Shown here: positions 25,852 to 34,148 of the stretch, piece after piece | How positions within the stretch are numbered: the first letter of the stretch is position 1 | Layout: every line of letters starts with the position of its first letter | From: Aquiflexum balticum DSM 16537 | Lineage (GTDB): Bacteria; Bacteroidota; Bacteroidia; Cytophagales; Cyclobacteriaceae | Assembly: GCF_900176595.1 (NCBI RefSeq) | Contig: NZ_LT838813.1 | Span: 2,746,001 to 2,810,000, forward strand | DNA length: 64,000 nt | Direction of reading: 5' to 3' | Position numbers and translations under genes: made by a program | The notes under the pieces: model-generated | Seen by the model: only the letters and a program-made list of their open reading frames with translations | Databases searched by the model: none | What the model was told of the DNA's origin: nothing

Positions 25852-27657
25852 TTACGCTTCCTTCTTCGCCATTCTCGTCCTCTCATTCTCATCCAAATAT
25901 ATTTTTCTCATACGGATGGATTTTGGAGTGATTTCAAGGTATTCATCTTTTTGGATGTATTCCATGGCTTCTTCCAAAGAGAACTTTTTGGCAGGTTGGA
26001 TCCTGACGTTGTCATCTGAACCTGAGGCCCGCATATTGGTCAGTTTCTTACCTTTTTGCACGTTGACCACGATATCATTGTCACGGGAGTTTTCTCCGAT
26101 TACCTGACCTGCATATAGTTCATCTCCCGGATCGATAAAGAACGTACCTCTATCCTGTAGCTTATCGATGGCATAAGCGGTACATTGTCCACCTTCCATG
26201 GATATCAGGGAACCGTTTATTCTTCCCGGGATAGGCCCTTTGAAAGGCTCGTATGCAGAGAACCTGTGGTTCATGATGGCTTCTCCCTGAGTCATGGTCA
26301 ACACATTGTTTCTCAAGCCAATCAAACCCCTTGAAGGAATTTTAAATTCCAGGTGCTGTAAATCACCCTTAGGTTCCATGATCAACAATTCACCTTTCCT
26401 TTGGGTGGCCAATTCGATTACTTTTCCTGCTGTAGTTTCAGGGACATCCACCACTAGTGTTTCTATAGGTTCGTTTTTTACCCCATCGATTTCTTTGAAT
26501 ATCACCTGAGGCTGACCCACCTGCATTTCATAACCTTCCCTTCTCATGGTTTCGATCAAAACCGACAAATGCAGGATACCTCGGCCATAGACCAGGAATT
26601 TGTCCTCATTGTCAGTAGTCTCTACCCTAAGTGCAAGGTTTTTTTCCATTTCCTTGAAAAGCCTGTCCCTTAAGTGTCTTGAAGTCACAAACTTGCCTTC
26701 CTTACCAAAAAACGGGGAGTTATTGATCGTGAAGAGCATATTCATAGTAGGCTCATCGATCGAAATTCTCTGAAGCGGTTCAGGATTTTCAAGATCCGCT
26801 AAAGTATCCCCGATTTCGAAGTCTTCAATGCCTGTTACAGCGCAGATATCGCCAGCATGAACTTCTGCAACTTTATTTTTTCCAAGTCCTTCAAATACAT
26901 GAAGTTCCTTTACTTTAACTTTCTTGAATACCCCATCTGCTTTGCAAAGTGTCAACTGCGCGCCTTCTTTGATGCTGCCTCTTTTTACTCTTCCGATAGC
27001 TATACGGCCAACAAAAGAGGAGTAATCCAAGGAAGTGATCTGCATCTGCAAAGTACCTTCGTCAATCTTTGGTGCAGGTATATGGTCAATGATGGCGTCC
27101 AATAAAGGAAGAATGGTATCTGTAGGATTTTTCCAGTCTGGACCCATCCAGTTGTTTTTGGCTGAACCATAAAGTGTCTGGAAATCCAATTGATCTTCAG
27201 TGGCATCCAAGTTGAACATCAGGTCAAATACGGCCTCATGTACTTCATCAGGTCTACAGTTTTCCTTATCCACTTTATTGACCACCACGATAGGGGTCAA
27301 TCCAAGTGCCAATGCTTTGCCCAATACAAATCGGGTCTGGGGCATTGGACCTTCAAAAGCATCCACCAACAGGATAACCCCATCGGCCATTTTCAACACC
27401 CTTTCCACTTCACCACCGAAGTCAGCGTGACCGGGGGTATCGATGATATTGATTTTGGTGTCTTTATATCTAACGGAGACGTTCTTTGAAAGAATGGTGA
27501 TTCCTCTTTCCCGCTCCAGGTCGTTACTGTCAAGAATCAGGTCGTCAAACTGTTGGTTTTCACGGAAGATTTTGGAGATGTGAATGATCTTGTCCACCAA
27601 GGTGGTCTTACCGTGGTCAACGTGTGCGATAATCGCGATATTCCGAATATTAAGCAT
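25852..27657 (-). CDS. typA: Ribosome-associated translational GTPase TypA/BipA
   Basis: This 601-residue EF-G-like GTPase has all G motifs: AHVDHGKTTL (P-loop near residue 11), GITI (switch I), DTPGHADFGGEVER (switch II), NKVDK, and GSAK. Domain 2, an EF-G-like domain III and the BipA-specific C-terminal domain follow. BipA binds 70S ribosomes and aids 50S assembly, mainly under stress or at low temperature. It is a single gene with start ATG at 27655-27657. The 247 bp after it up to the membrane-protein cluster contains no evident gene. Confidence 0.96.
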   Translation of the reverse strand: MLNIRNIAIIAHVDHGKTTLVDKIIHISKIFRENQQFDDLILDSNDLERERGITILSKNVSVRYKDTKINIIDTPGHADFGGEVERVLKMADGVILLVDAFEGPMPQTRFVLGKALALGLTPIVVVNKVDKENCRPDEVHEAVFDLMFNLDATEDQLDFQTLYGSAKNNWMGPDWKNPTDTILPLLDAIIDHIPAPKIDEGTLQMQITSLDYSSFVGRIAIGRVKRGSIKEGAQLTLCKADGVFKKVKVKELHVFEGLGKNKVAEVHAGDICAVTGIEDFEIGDTLADLENPEPLQRISIDEPTMNMLFTINNSPFFGKEGKFVTSRHLRDRLFKEMEKNLALRVETTDNEDKFLVYGRGILHLSVLIETMRREGYEMQVGQPQVIFKEIDGVKNEPIETLVVDVPETTAGKVIELATQRKGELLIMEPKGDLQHLEFKIPSRGLIGLRNNVLTMTQGEAIMNHRFSAYEPFKGPIPGRINGSLISMEGGQCTAYAIDKLQDRGTFFIDPGDELYAGQVIGENSRDNDIVVNVQKGKKLTNMRASGSDDNVRIQPAKKFSLEEAMEYIQKDEYLEITPKSIRMRKIYLDENERTRMAKKEA

Positions 27658-27904
27658 TGTAAAATTGAATTAGGGTGCAAAGGTAGGAAGAATATTTTGT
27701 TTCGTACCGATTGACTTAAAAATCATAATGAAAAGATAAAGGAAAAAGAGCTCTTTAGTAAATCAAAATATTTCCCATCTTGTCCCTAGTGTGCAAAGCG
27801 AAGCGGAAGAAAATCATTTGAAACCTTGCCCGAATGAATTGGATTCATCCGTACCGCTGTCAAAAGCATGGGTTAAATACAAAAAAATATTTTATGAGAA
27901 ATGT

Positions 27905-28594
27905 TCAACTTTCGCCATAGACTTGAATTAGGGCTTCTGTATCGCCTTGGCTTCTTTCGAATACTTTTGGAAGAATAAATAAACAGCAATACATCAACAT
28001 GAGGACTCCGGTGATAGCAAGCACTCCGTAGTTAGACCAAATAGTTTCGTTCTTCAAGGAGTTATTTAGCATGATATAGCTAAAACTGCACAGTTGGTAA
28101 ACAAAGGAGACAATAGCAAAGAAATTCCCAGTGGTATTGAAAGAAGCATATTTCCGGTACTTTTTAAATTTCTTCCAATGAATGCCGGCCAATAAAACCA
28201 CAAAACAAATAAACAGCATTAACAGTCCACCTATCCATCCATTGGTAGATTCAAATGCAAAGCGCAGGTTGTAAAACAGCGTAAAAACACCAAACACTAG
28301 CAGTGCTTTGAAGCTGAATAAGAACAGTTTCAATTCTTCCCAAAAATATCTCCAATGCCTTTTTGCAATCATTTTCTGGTAGGATGCATCGAGTTCATTG
28401 AAACCTTTATGACCAAAGGAAGCAAAGACTTCACGAAAAGCTTGATCCAATGATAAGCTGGGTTTTTCTTCCAGGAATGCTTCAACCTTACATGCTACAT
28501 GGTCCAGGATTTCGTATTGCACATCAATGTACACATGCCCCTTATACGAGATAAGGTCTCTTAACTGTTTGATTTGCGCCTTACTTAGCTTCAT
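27905..28594 (-). CDS. HAAS/DUF1700-like membrane protein, fourth paralogue of PadR cluster
   Basis: From the ATG at 28592-28594 (229 residues) the protein opens with an acidic helical domain (LSKAQIKQLRDLI...IDVQYEILDHVACKVEAFLEE). A second helical stretch follows, then four membrane spans at about 90-112, 122-142, 158-178 and 188-208. The E-x(4)-EhhDH signature is shared with the three other membrane proteins upstream. The ATG lies inside the end of the preceding gene (14-bp overlap), which decides the start over an in-frame codon 18 residues earlier. A role as membrane sensor or effector linked to PadR is inferred from position and domain type. Confidence 0.75.
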   Translation of the reverse strand: MKLSKAQIKQLRDLISYKGHVYIDVQYEILDHVACKVEAFLEEKPSLSLDQAFREVFASFGHKGFNELDASYQKMIAKRHWRYFWEELKLFLFSFKALLVFGVFTLFYNLRFAFESTNGWIGGLLMLFICFVVLLAGIHWKKFKKYRKYASFNTTGNFFAIVSFVYQLCSFSYIMLNNSLKNETIWSNYGVLAITGVLMLMYCCLFILPKVFERSQGDTEALIQVYGES

Positions 28595-29264
28595 ACAAGT
28601 AGGGTTTAAGTTTGGCTTGATAGACTTTGAACAGGGCTCGATTGGCAATGAGCAGCAGGAAAAAAATTAAGGTTGTAGTATGGGGCATTGCAAAGAGAAC
28701 ATCAAATATCCCTTCAAACCCTTGCAATTTTTGTATGGAAAACAAAAATATTCCCCAGCAGAAGAGATTGCCAACTATCAATTCATTGAAAGCATCTCTT
28801 TTTCCACTGTACAAACCTTTCCCTTTTAAAGATGGGGATCGTTCTCCAATCGTATCTTTCGTATGATAAATCCATGCAAAAAAACAGATGGGTAAACAAA
28901 CGAGTGATAAGAACATTATTAAAATGATTAATTTTTGATTAGGAAGAAAATAACCAAAAATTGTTGCTATTGTAAGAAAAATACCGTTAGCCATTAAGTC
29001 CTTAAGATGTAAAGAAGAGATACTTTTTAGAAAGTATTTCAAATACTCCAAGGTTAATAAGTTTCGATGCCTAAATTTAATTTTAAAAATCTTCCACCTG
29101 CTCCAATTCAGGTTCTCCTGCTCCCAAAAAGCCCCAACCTCATCTATTTCCGAAGCTTCATATTTGCAAAGAACGTGGTCAAGAATTTCAAAGTACAACT
29201 CCTCCCATCGAAAAGGCTTTTCCGCTAGTTTTCCCTCTAAATACTTGATCTCTGATGCATTCAT
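28581..29264 (-). CDS. HAAS/DUF1700-like membrane protein, third paralogue of PadR cluster
   Basis: From ATG 29262-29264 the protein has 227 residues. The N-terminal acidic domain (SEIKYLEGKLAEK...EELYFEILDHVLCKYEA) aligns with its neighbours. Four membrane spans follow, beginning near residue 88. The frame stays open upstream to a TTG at 29369, but that extension overlaps a separate 34-codon stub of another paralogue and lacks the family pattern, so it is rejected. Its function is unknown beyond the domain resemblance. Confidence 0.72.
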   Translation of the reverse strand: MNASEIKYLEGKLAEKPFRWEELYFEILDHVLCKYEASEIDEVGAFWEQENLNWSRWKIFKIKFRHRNLLTLEYLKYFLKSISSLHLKDLMANGIFLTIATIFGYFLPNQKLIILIMFLSLVCLPICFFAWIYHTKDTIGERSPSLKGKGLYSGKRDAFNELIVGNLFCWGIFLFSIQKLQGFEGIFDVLFAMPHTTTLIFFLLLIANRALFKVYQAKLKPYLYEAK

Positions 29265-29325
29265 GATTTGATCAGTTTGAAGGTTTTGAGATTGATGGTC
29301 TGATAGATTGTCAGGGTCATTGCAA

Positions 29326-29430
29326 TCAATATTGATCCAATAGCTCATCATAAATTTCCTGATAAGCAATCAAGCAGCGGTCTAAGCGCTCTTGGATGGT
29401 TTGGATTTCGTTTTTAGATAAGACCCTCAT
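29326..29430 (-). pseudogene. Stub of a fifth HAAS-like paralogue (34 codons)
   Basis: An ATG at 29428-29430, 11 bp after the preceding stop, opens a 34-codon frame. It contains LSKNEIQTIQERL and then QEIYDELLDQY before a TGA (29326-29328). This matches the first half of the acidic N-terminal domain of the four intact paralogues nearly position for position, including the E-x(4)-DEhLD core. Everything after that is missing and the membrane part is absent, so it is read as a truncated copy. A functional micro-protein cannot be excluded. Confidence 0.6.
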
Positions 29431-29441
29431 AGTTTTTAAAA

Positions 29442-30125
29442 TTAGTTAATTTGAGGTTTTGAAAGCTTTGTTTTTGTACGGAATCTGATAATCGTCATCA
29501 TCAGAAATAACCAAATCCCCACAATAGTAGCATAAAGGTAAGGGGGCTTATATAGGATATTTTCGCTGAATAAAAACAAAAGGATCATGATGACTACAAA
29601 ACAAATCACATGTAAAATGGCAACGCCTTTTGGAGAATCTGATTTGGTAATGGCAAAAACAGGTTTGTCATCGATATCTCGATAATGGTGTTTTCGCTTA
29701 TTGTTGGGATAGTTCTTTGTAATTATCAAGTTTTCAAAGCTTATAGAAAATAAAAAGATCAGATTTAAAAGATGGAACAAAGTCCCACTTCGGGGAATCC
29801 AATATGGAATGCTAATTACAAACCCTAGTAATATTAAAGTCAACCAGATTTTTTTTGTCGTAAACAATGCGAATAGATCCTCTTTGAATCGTATTGGGTA
29901 CTCTGCCTTTAGATTTTGAAGATAATTTCTAGCGGTTTGTCTTGAATACCCTATTGTAAAAGTCTTATCTAACTCAGCTAATACATCCTCAAAAGACCTT
30001 TGTTCTTCCTGTTCCAAGGCTGTCTGGTAATGGTCCAATATTTCATCCCGTACTTCAATATATTGGATATGTTTTCCATTGATATGGTAATGCAAGATTT
30101 CGATATCTTTTTCTGACAGTTTCAT
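29442..30125 (-). CDS. HAAS/DUF1700-like membrane protein, second paralogue of PadR cluster
   Basis: This 227-residue protein starts with an acidic helical domain (LSEKDIEILHYHI...YIEVRDEILDHYQTALEQEE). A connecting helix region (about 45-85) follows, then four membrane spans, two before and two after a charged loop near residues 140-165. The ATG overlaps the preceding stop by 4 bp, so it is translationally coupled to the first paralogue. Of the four it has the most canonical DEILDHY signature. No enzyme motif is visible. Confidence 0.75.
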   Translation of the reverse strand: MKLSEKDIEILHYHINGKHIQYIEVRDEILDHYQTALEQEEQRSFEDVLAELDKTFTIGYSRQTARNYLQNLKAEYPIRFKEDLFALFTTKKIWLTLILLGFVISIPYWIPRSGTLFHLLNLIFLFSISFENLIITKNYPNNKRKHHYRDIDDKPVFAITKSDSPKGVAILHVICFVVIMILLFLFSENILYKPPYLYATIVGIWLFLMMTIIRFRTKTKLSKPQIN

Positions 30126-30802
30126 ATCAATGCTGTTTTAGTCTTGATTTGCCAAACTTCAAGTAGGGTGAGCACATATATGGAAAGGATTATGAAAATA
30201 ATAGCTGCAATTGACGGAGCCAAATTGGCGATATCGTTAGAATTAAAAACCGATTCAACAGACCACATGATGACATATGCCATCACGACGGGCAGGTAAA
30301 GTTTTTCTGAAAAGGGATAATAAAGTGAAGATTGAAGAGGTCCTTCTGTATTGAAGTCCTTTTTTATGGCTTTGATCCTGAAATGGGATTTCATCAAAAA
30401 GAAAATATGAGCACCTGCCAAAATCAAAAGAGGCGATAGTACGATTATGGCTATTTCTTTTTCATCTGTCACATAACGGCTCATCTGGAATGCCAGAAAA
30501 GAAAAGATCAAAACATACAAAATTTTCGATAGGCAGAAGTATCTTTTGAAAACCTGCCAATGTAGACTGCTGAGCTCCTTTTTGATTTCTTTATTAAACT
30601 TTGCCTGCAGGGCATGGCAATAAGCATAAGTAAACTTTTCCTCCAATTCAAAAAGTTGATCATTGAATTCCTCTATTGGAAACTCCTGCAAATGGCTGAC
30701 ATAATGGTCATATACTTCCATTAGGATTTCTGCTGAGGAAATCTCCTTCTGCAAAATGGTGTTGCGGATTTCTTGGAGCTCTTTGTCTGTGAGTTGGCGC
30801 AT
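30122..30802 (-). CDS. HAAS/DUF1700-like membrane protein, first paralogue of PadR cluster
   Basis: This 226-residue protein carries the acidic N-terminal domain (LTDKELQEIRNTI...AEILMEVYDHYVSHLQEF), in which Glu-Val-Tyr-Asp-His replaces the usual EILDH. Spans follow near residues 93-112, 116-137, 168-188 and 194-217. It is the first membrane gene after padR, with a 181-bp gap holding two palindromic repeats that could separate expression of padR from the membrane genes. Domains of this kind in PadR operons are thought to be signalling partners of the regulator; here that is inference. Confidence 0.73.
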   Translation of the reverse strand: MRQLTDKELQEIRNTILQKEISSAEILMEVYDHYVSHLQEFPIEEFNDQLFELEEKFTYAYCHALQAKFNKEIKKELSSLHWQVFKRYFCLSKILYVLIFSFLAFQMSRYVTDEKEIAIIVLSPLLILAGAHIFFLMKSHFRIKAIKKDFNTEGPLQSSLYYPFSEKLYLPVVMAYVIMWSVESVFNSNDIANLAPSIAAIIFIILSIYVLTLLEVWQIKTKTALI

Positions 30803-30813
30803 CTTCTGAATCT

Positions 30814-30844
30814 AACCTTTGAGGTCTTCGAGACCTCGAAGGTT
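30814..30844. repeat. Palindromic repeat upstream of the first HAAS-like gene
   Basis: The arm AACCTTTGAGGTCT (30814-30827) faces AGACCTCGAAGGTT (30831-30844) with a 3-base loop and one mismatched pair. It has the same core as the elements near 25.7 kb. It lies 12 bp upstream of the first membrane-protein start codon, so it would sit in that mRNA leader and could mask its ribosome site. Confidence 0.75.
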
Positions 30845-30947
30845 TTAATGGTTTAAATTTACCCTATGAATTCATCAGGAATTCGTATGTTTTTAAGGTT
30901 TTGATAATTAGAATTTGGTTCAAGTCCGAAATCTGTTTTCTGGGATA

Positions 30948-30980
30948 AAACCTTCGAGGTTTTTAAAACCCCAAAGGTTT
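30948..30980. repeat. Palindromic repeat just after padR
   Basis: The arm AAACCTTCGAGGTTTT faces AAAACCCCAAAGGTTT with a 1-2 base loop and two mismatches. It begins a few bases past the padR stop, so as RNA it would form a hairpin at the padR 3' end and might act as a terminator or processing site. It is related to the three other copies in this window. Confidence 0.75.
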
Positions 30981-30983
30981 ATC

Positions 30984-31328
30984 CTAAGCCAAACCCGGTT
31001 TCCATTCAGGGTCCAAAATCCGCTGCAAGTTGCCGACAAAGCTCTGCAGCTCGGACATCTTGGCGCTGACTTCCTTGTGACCATTTTTGGTCAGGCTGTA
31101 ATATTTTCTAACCCGATTGTCCACCTGTTGGATTTCGGTAGTCAACATTCCTTCTGCCTCCAATTTATGCAGGGCAGGGTAGAGGGCACCTTCGGTAATT
31201 TTGATTTCTCCCTCGGTGAGTTCTTTTACCCTTTGAGTAATTTCATAGCCATACATTTTATCATTCTCCTCCAAGAGTTTGAGGATGATGGTCTGTAAGC
31301 TTCCTTTGATCAGATTGTTGTTTGACAT
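30984..31328 (-). CDS. PadR-family transcriptional regulator
   Basis: This 114-residue protein is a short PadR with a winged-helix DNA-binding domain: KGSLQTIILKLL, then YGYEITQRV, EGALYPALHKLEAEGML and the wing region RVRKYYSLTKNGH. A short C-terminal dimerisation helix follows. PadR proteins are usually repressors of an adjacent operon. It heads the cluster of four HAAS-like membrane proteins. An AT-rich dyad and a promoter-like element lie upstream, where autoregulation would be expected. Confidence 0.93.
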   Translation of the reverse strand: MSNNNLIKGSLQTIILKLLEENDKMYGYEITQRVKELTEGEIKITEGALYPALHKLEAEGMLTTEIQQVDNRVRKYYSLTKNGHKEVSAKMSELQSFVGNLQRILDPEWKPGLA

Positions 31329-31352
31329 GTTTTCTTTAATGCATCAGTATGT

Positions 31353-31383
31353 CAAATATATAAAAAAATTATATACATAAGAA
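31353..31383 (-). promoter_or_regulatory. Candidate padR promoter/operator
   Basis: On the minus strand a TATATTTG (31360-31353) matches TAnnTTTG, and TTTC lies 20 bases upstream in place of the TTTG -33 element. The spacer contains TATGTATATAA, giving an AT-rich partial dyad with TATATATTTGACATA that could be a PadR operator. The start codon is 25 bp further on. Confidence 0.45.
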
Positions 31384-31402
31384 AGTTGGGTATTTTTTTT
31401 AG

Positions 31403-31520
31403 ATATGAGACTTGAGACGTAAGATGAGAGATTTAAGAACCGAGAGGCGAGAATCGAGACTTTAGAACCAAGAGACAAGAACCAAGAGACAAGACAAAGA
31501 CCTTATGGTTTTTAAATCAA
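31403..31520. repeat. Purine-rich degenerate intergenic repeat
   Basis: Units such as GAGACTTGAGACG, GAACCGAGAGGCGAGA and AACCAAGAGACAAGA recur with little T or C. It is the same class as the tract after icd. The whole 305-bp spacer between padR and the barrel gene has no other recognisable content. Confidence 0.7.
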
Positions 31521-31633
31521 GAGATCAAAAATCACTCTCTTTTTCAGACCAACTTTTTTAATTTTTGATCCAATAAAATAATCTAACTAATAATTAGTTA
31601 TTATAGCATGTTTTAATTTTTAACCGCCTTTTT

Positions 31634-32434
31634 ATGAAATTAAGGATAGTTATTACCGGAATGATTTTGATGGGTTTTGTTTTGGATGGTTAAGGGCAGC
31701 GGTATTATGAAAAAGACCTGTTATCGACGAGACTGGAAAGGAAAGAAATGCGGCAAAAAGCGAGTGTGGCAGATGGGGGATATGTGCTTTTTCAGGGGGG
31801 GCTAAGAAAACATGAAAATTCCAGGGGCGATGTAAGCGGAAGTTACGGAGAATACAATGGCGTAGTTGGGGTAAATTATGGTTATAGGTTAAACAATGCC
31901 TCACTCGAAACAGGATTGGGATTCATTTGGCAGTATCATAGTGAAACCTATTTTCTGGAATCGGCAGGTGAAAACTTTAGGACTTTTGGGAATTATAATT
32001 CAATATTTCTTCCCTTTGTTTTGAAATATGATGTGCCTACCGGACCATCCAAAAAATTCAGATTCGGTGCCATGGGTTCAATCAACTTTCTACTTCATCA
32101 AACCAGAAACAGGAATCAACAAGGAAGAGGTACTTATTATTTTGATTATTTTAATGATAGAGAAAGGTTTGTGCAGTACAAGTATTTCTGGGACAGTCCC
32201 AGGATATCGGGTTTTTTTAAGGCAGGAGTGTATGCAGAGTTTCAGGTTTTCAAGTCCTCATTTCTGAACCTTCAGTTTTCGAGGGCGATTTCGGCAGGTC
32301 CTTTAAGGACAGTCACCTATGAATGGGAATATCAAGGACAAAAAGGAAGTTTCACAGATGATCTCAAGATTGAAGGGTACATGGTAGAAATTGCTTATAA
32401 ATTGCCCTTGAATTTATTTTCAGCAACCAGATAA
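31634..32434 (+). pseudogene. Outer-membrane beta-barrel protein, interrupted by one in-frame stop
   Basis: An ATG at 31634 begins a typical signal peptide (basic start, hydrophobic core of about 15 residues). Codon 20 is TAA (31691-31693). The same frame then stays open for 246 codons (GQRYYEKDLLS...), giving a beta-rich, aromatic, Gly/Asn-rich protein ending in an alternating strand, the profile of a 20-25 kDa porin-like barrel. The part annotated from the internal ATG at 31748 lacks a signal peptide and would not reach the outer membrane. A single-base nonsense mutation (or a sequencing error) is the simplest reading. No specific family recognised. Confidence 0.7.
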
Positions 32435-32522
32435 ATTTGGTCTACAATGTCCAAACTCCCCGCATGATAATTTATTCACCTTTGATTTTGATTATAGTCA
32501 GAAAAACCTTCACTTTGAAAGC

Positions 32523-33449
32523 ATGGACTATCAGCAATTAATCGACGAAGTTTACCATGAAGTAAAATCGGCAAACCCCAAGGGAAAAGTCGCCGACTAC
32601 ATCCCTGAATTGGCAAAAGTGAATCCCGATCATTTTGGGATTGCCCTGGTGGATTTGGAGGGTAAGGTCTATGGAGCCGGAGATTTTGACATCCCTTTTT
32701 CGATCCAAAGTATTTCGAAAGTCCTGACCCTGACAATGGTCGCCCATGTTTTCAAAGATAAACTTTGGTCCAGGGTCAACGTCGAGCCAAGCGGCAATCC
32801 TTTCAATTCCATCGCCCAATTGGAATTCGAAAAAGGGATTCCGAGAAATCCGTTTATCAATGCAGGGGCCTTGGTAATCACCGATGCGCTTACTTCTATA
32901 CACAATGATCCCTTAGAGAAAATCCACGGTTTTATCAATGAAATCGTGGGAAGAACCTGCGTCCAAATCGATGAATCGGTGATGAACTCAGAGATCGCTC
33001 ACTCGGAAAGGAATACAGCCTTGGCCTATTTTCTGAAAGCTTATGGTAACTTTGAAAATGATATTCAGGATGTCATCAGGACTTATTGCGGCCAATGTGC
33101 AATTGAATTGTGCTGCGCAGACCTTGCAAGATCTTTCTCTTTTTTGGCCAATCAGGGGTATTCTATTTTTGCTAATAGACAAATCCTGAGCCCAATCGAC
33201 ACACAAAGGATCAATGCGCTCATGCTTACCTGCGGATTCTATGACGAGTCGGGTGAATTTGCTTTTCGGGTCGGGCTTCCGGGCAAAAGTGGAGTCGGCG
33301 GAGGAATCGTAGCAGTGATGCCCAACAAATTCTCCGTTGCCGTTTGGAGTCCCCCACTCAACGCAAAAGGAAATTCCCCAAAAGGAGTCAAAGCGTTACA
33401 GCTGTTGCGGGAAAAATTAAAATATTCTCTTTTCGAAGAAAGGAAATAG
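32523..33449 (+). CDS. glsA: Glutaminase A
   Basis: This 308-residue serine-dependent beta-lactamase-fold glutaminase converts glutamine to glutamate and ammonia. The SxxK catalytic pair is Ser63 and Lys66 (QSISKV). The conserved NPFINAGA segment, the ERNTALAYFLKAYGNF motif and the GKSGVGGGI loop are intact. Length is as in E. coli YbaS/YneH. It stands alone between the broken barrel gene and the thiamine-binding protein. It may supply glutamate or ammonia, or counter acid; nothing local shows which. Confidence 0.95.
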   Translation: MDYQQLIDEVYHEVKSANPKGKVADYIPELAKVNPDHFGIALVDLEGKVYGAGDFDIPFSIQSISKVLTLTMVAHVFKDKLWSRVNVEPSGNPFNSIAQLEFEKGIPRNPFINAGALVITDALTSIHNDPLEKIHGFINEIVGRTCVQIDESVMNSEIAHSERNTALAYFLKAYGNFENDIQDVIRTYCGQCAIELCCADLARSFSFLANQGYSIFANRQILSPIDTQRINALMLTCGFYDESGEFAFRVGLPGKSGVGGGIVAVMPNKFSVAVWSPPLNAKGNSPKGVKALQLLREKLKYSLFEERK

Positions 33450-33556
33450 GGAAGGGAAGAAGGGATTTTCAACAAATACCAAAGAATCAAATTTGAATAG
33501 CCAAGAAACTTGGCCTGGATCAACATCTTAATAGGGGATTGTTTTTTTGACTTTTT

Positions 33557-33859
33557 TTACTTGAATTTAGCCGTTTTTTCTTCCATAGTGACATTCTGGC
33601 CATTTTTGGCATGGATTCTATAATACACCAAAACCTCCTCTGCTCCTGCCTCCAATACTGCCTCTTGGGCTTTGAGTGCTATTGCCATCAGTTCATCCTG
33701 GGGGCCTTCCATCACAGTTTCGAAAGGAGTAACTTCATAGGTGACACCTGATTTTTGGATGACTTCTATTGCCTTATCCACAAGGGCATAGGTATCTAGG
33801 GTTTTGCTTTTTGGAACGATTTGAATTCCGAGGTTGATGGTGTTTTTTAGGGTAGACAT
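33557..33859 (-). CDS. MTH1187/YkoF-like thiamine-binding protein
   Basis: This 100-residue ferredoxin-fold protein is of the MTH1187 (DUF77) family, whose members bind thiamine or its pyrimidine moiety. The usual opening with a central Ile-Val-Pro strand, a conserved YEVTPFETVMEGP segment and the C-terminal Arg-Ile-(His/Asp) strand are visible. No thiamine transporter or riboswitch lies nearby, so the pathway role is open. Its upstream side abuts the IS3 element. Confidence 0.85.
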   Translation of the reverse strand: MSTLKNTINLGIQIVPKSKTLDTYALVDKAIEVIQKSGVTYEVTPFETVMEGPQDELMAIALKAQEAVLEAGAEEVLVYYRIHAKNGQNVTMEEKTAKFK

Positions 33860-34148
33860 GTGATTGTAGATTGTAGAATTTAGATTTAAGATTTAAGAAG
33901 AGCTGAACTTTCATGATATAGGTTGACAGGTTCCCTACCTAAACCCCAAACCTTGTTGATAACTTTTCTGGTGAAAACCAAAAGTAGGAATTATATTTAA
34001 TTTATCAGGATAAGCGGAGAAGGGCTCTGCTGGGGAGCAACCTTTCAAGGAATGATCCTGATCGACTGAAAAGGCCAGAGGCCATGGGCAGCCTAAACTT
34101 TTTTGGGCTGCTCTTTTTTCAAGGCTCTTTTTGGTCGCTTCATGCCTC

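Noticed and set aside
29265-29369. N-terminal extension of the third HAAS-like protein to a TTG at 29369
   Set aside because: The extra 35 residues do not resemble the paralogues and overlap a different frame that does; the ATG at 29264 matches the family start.
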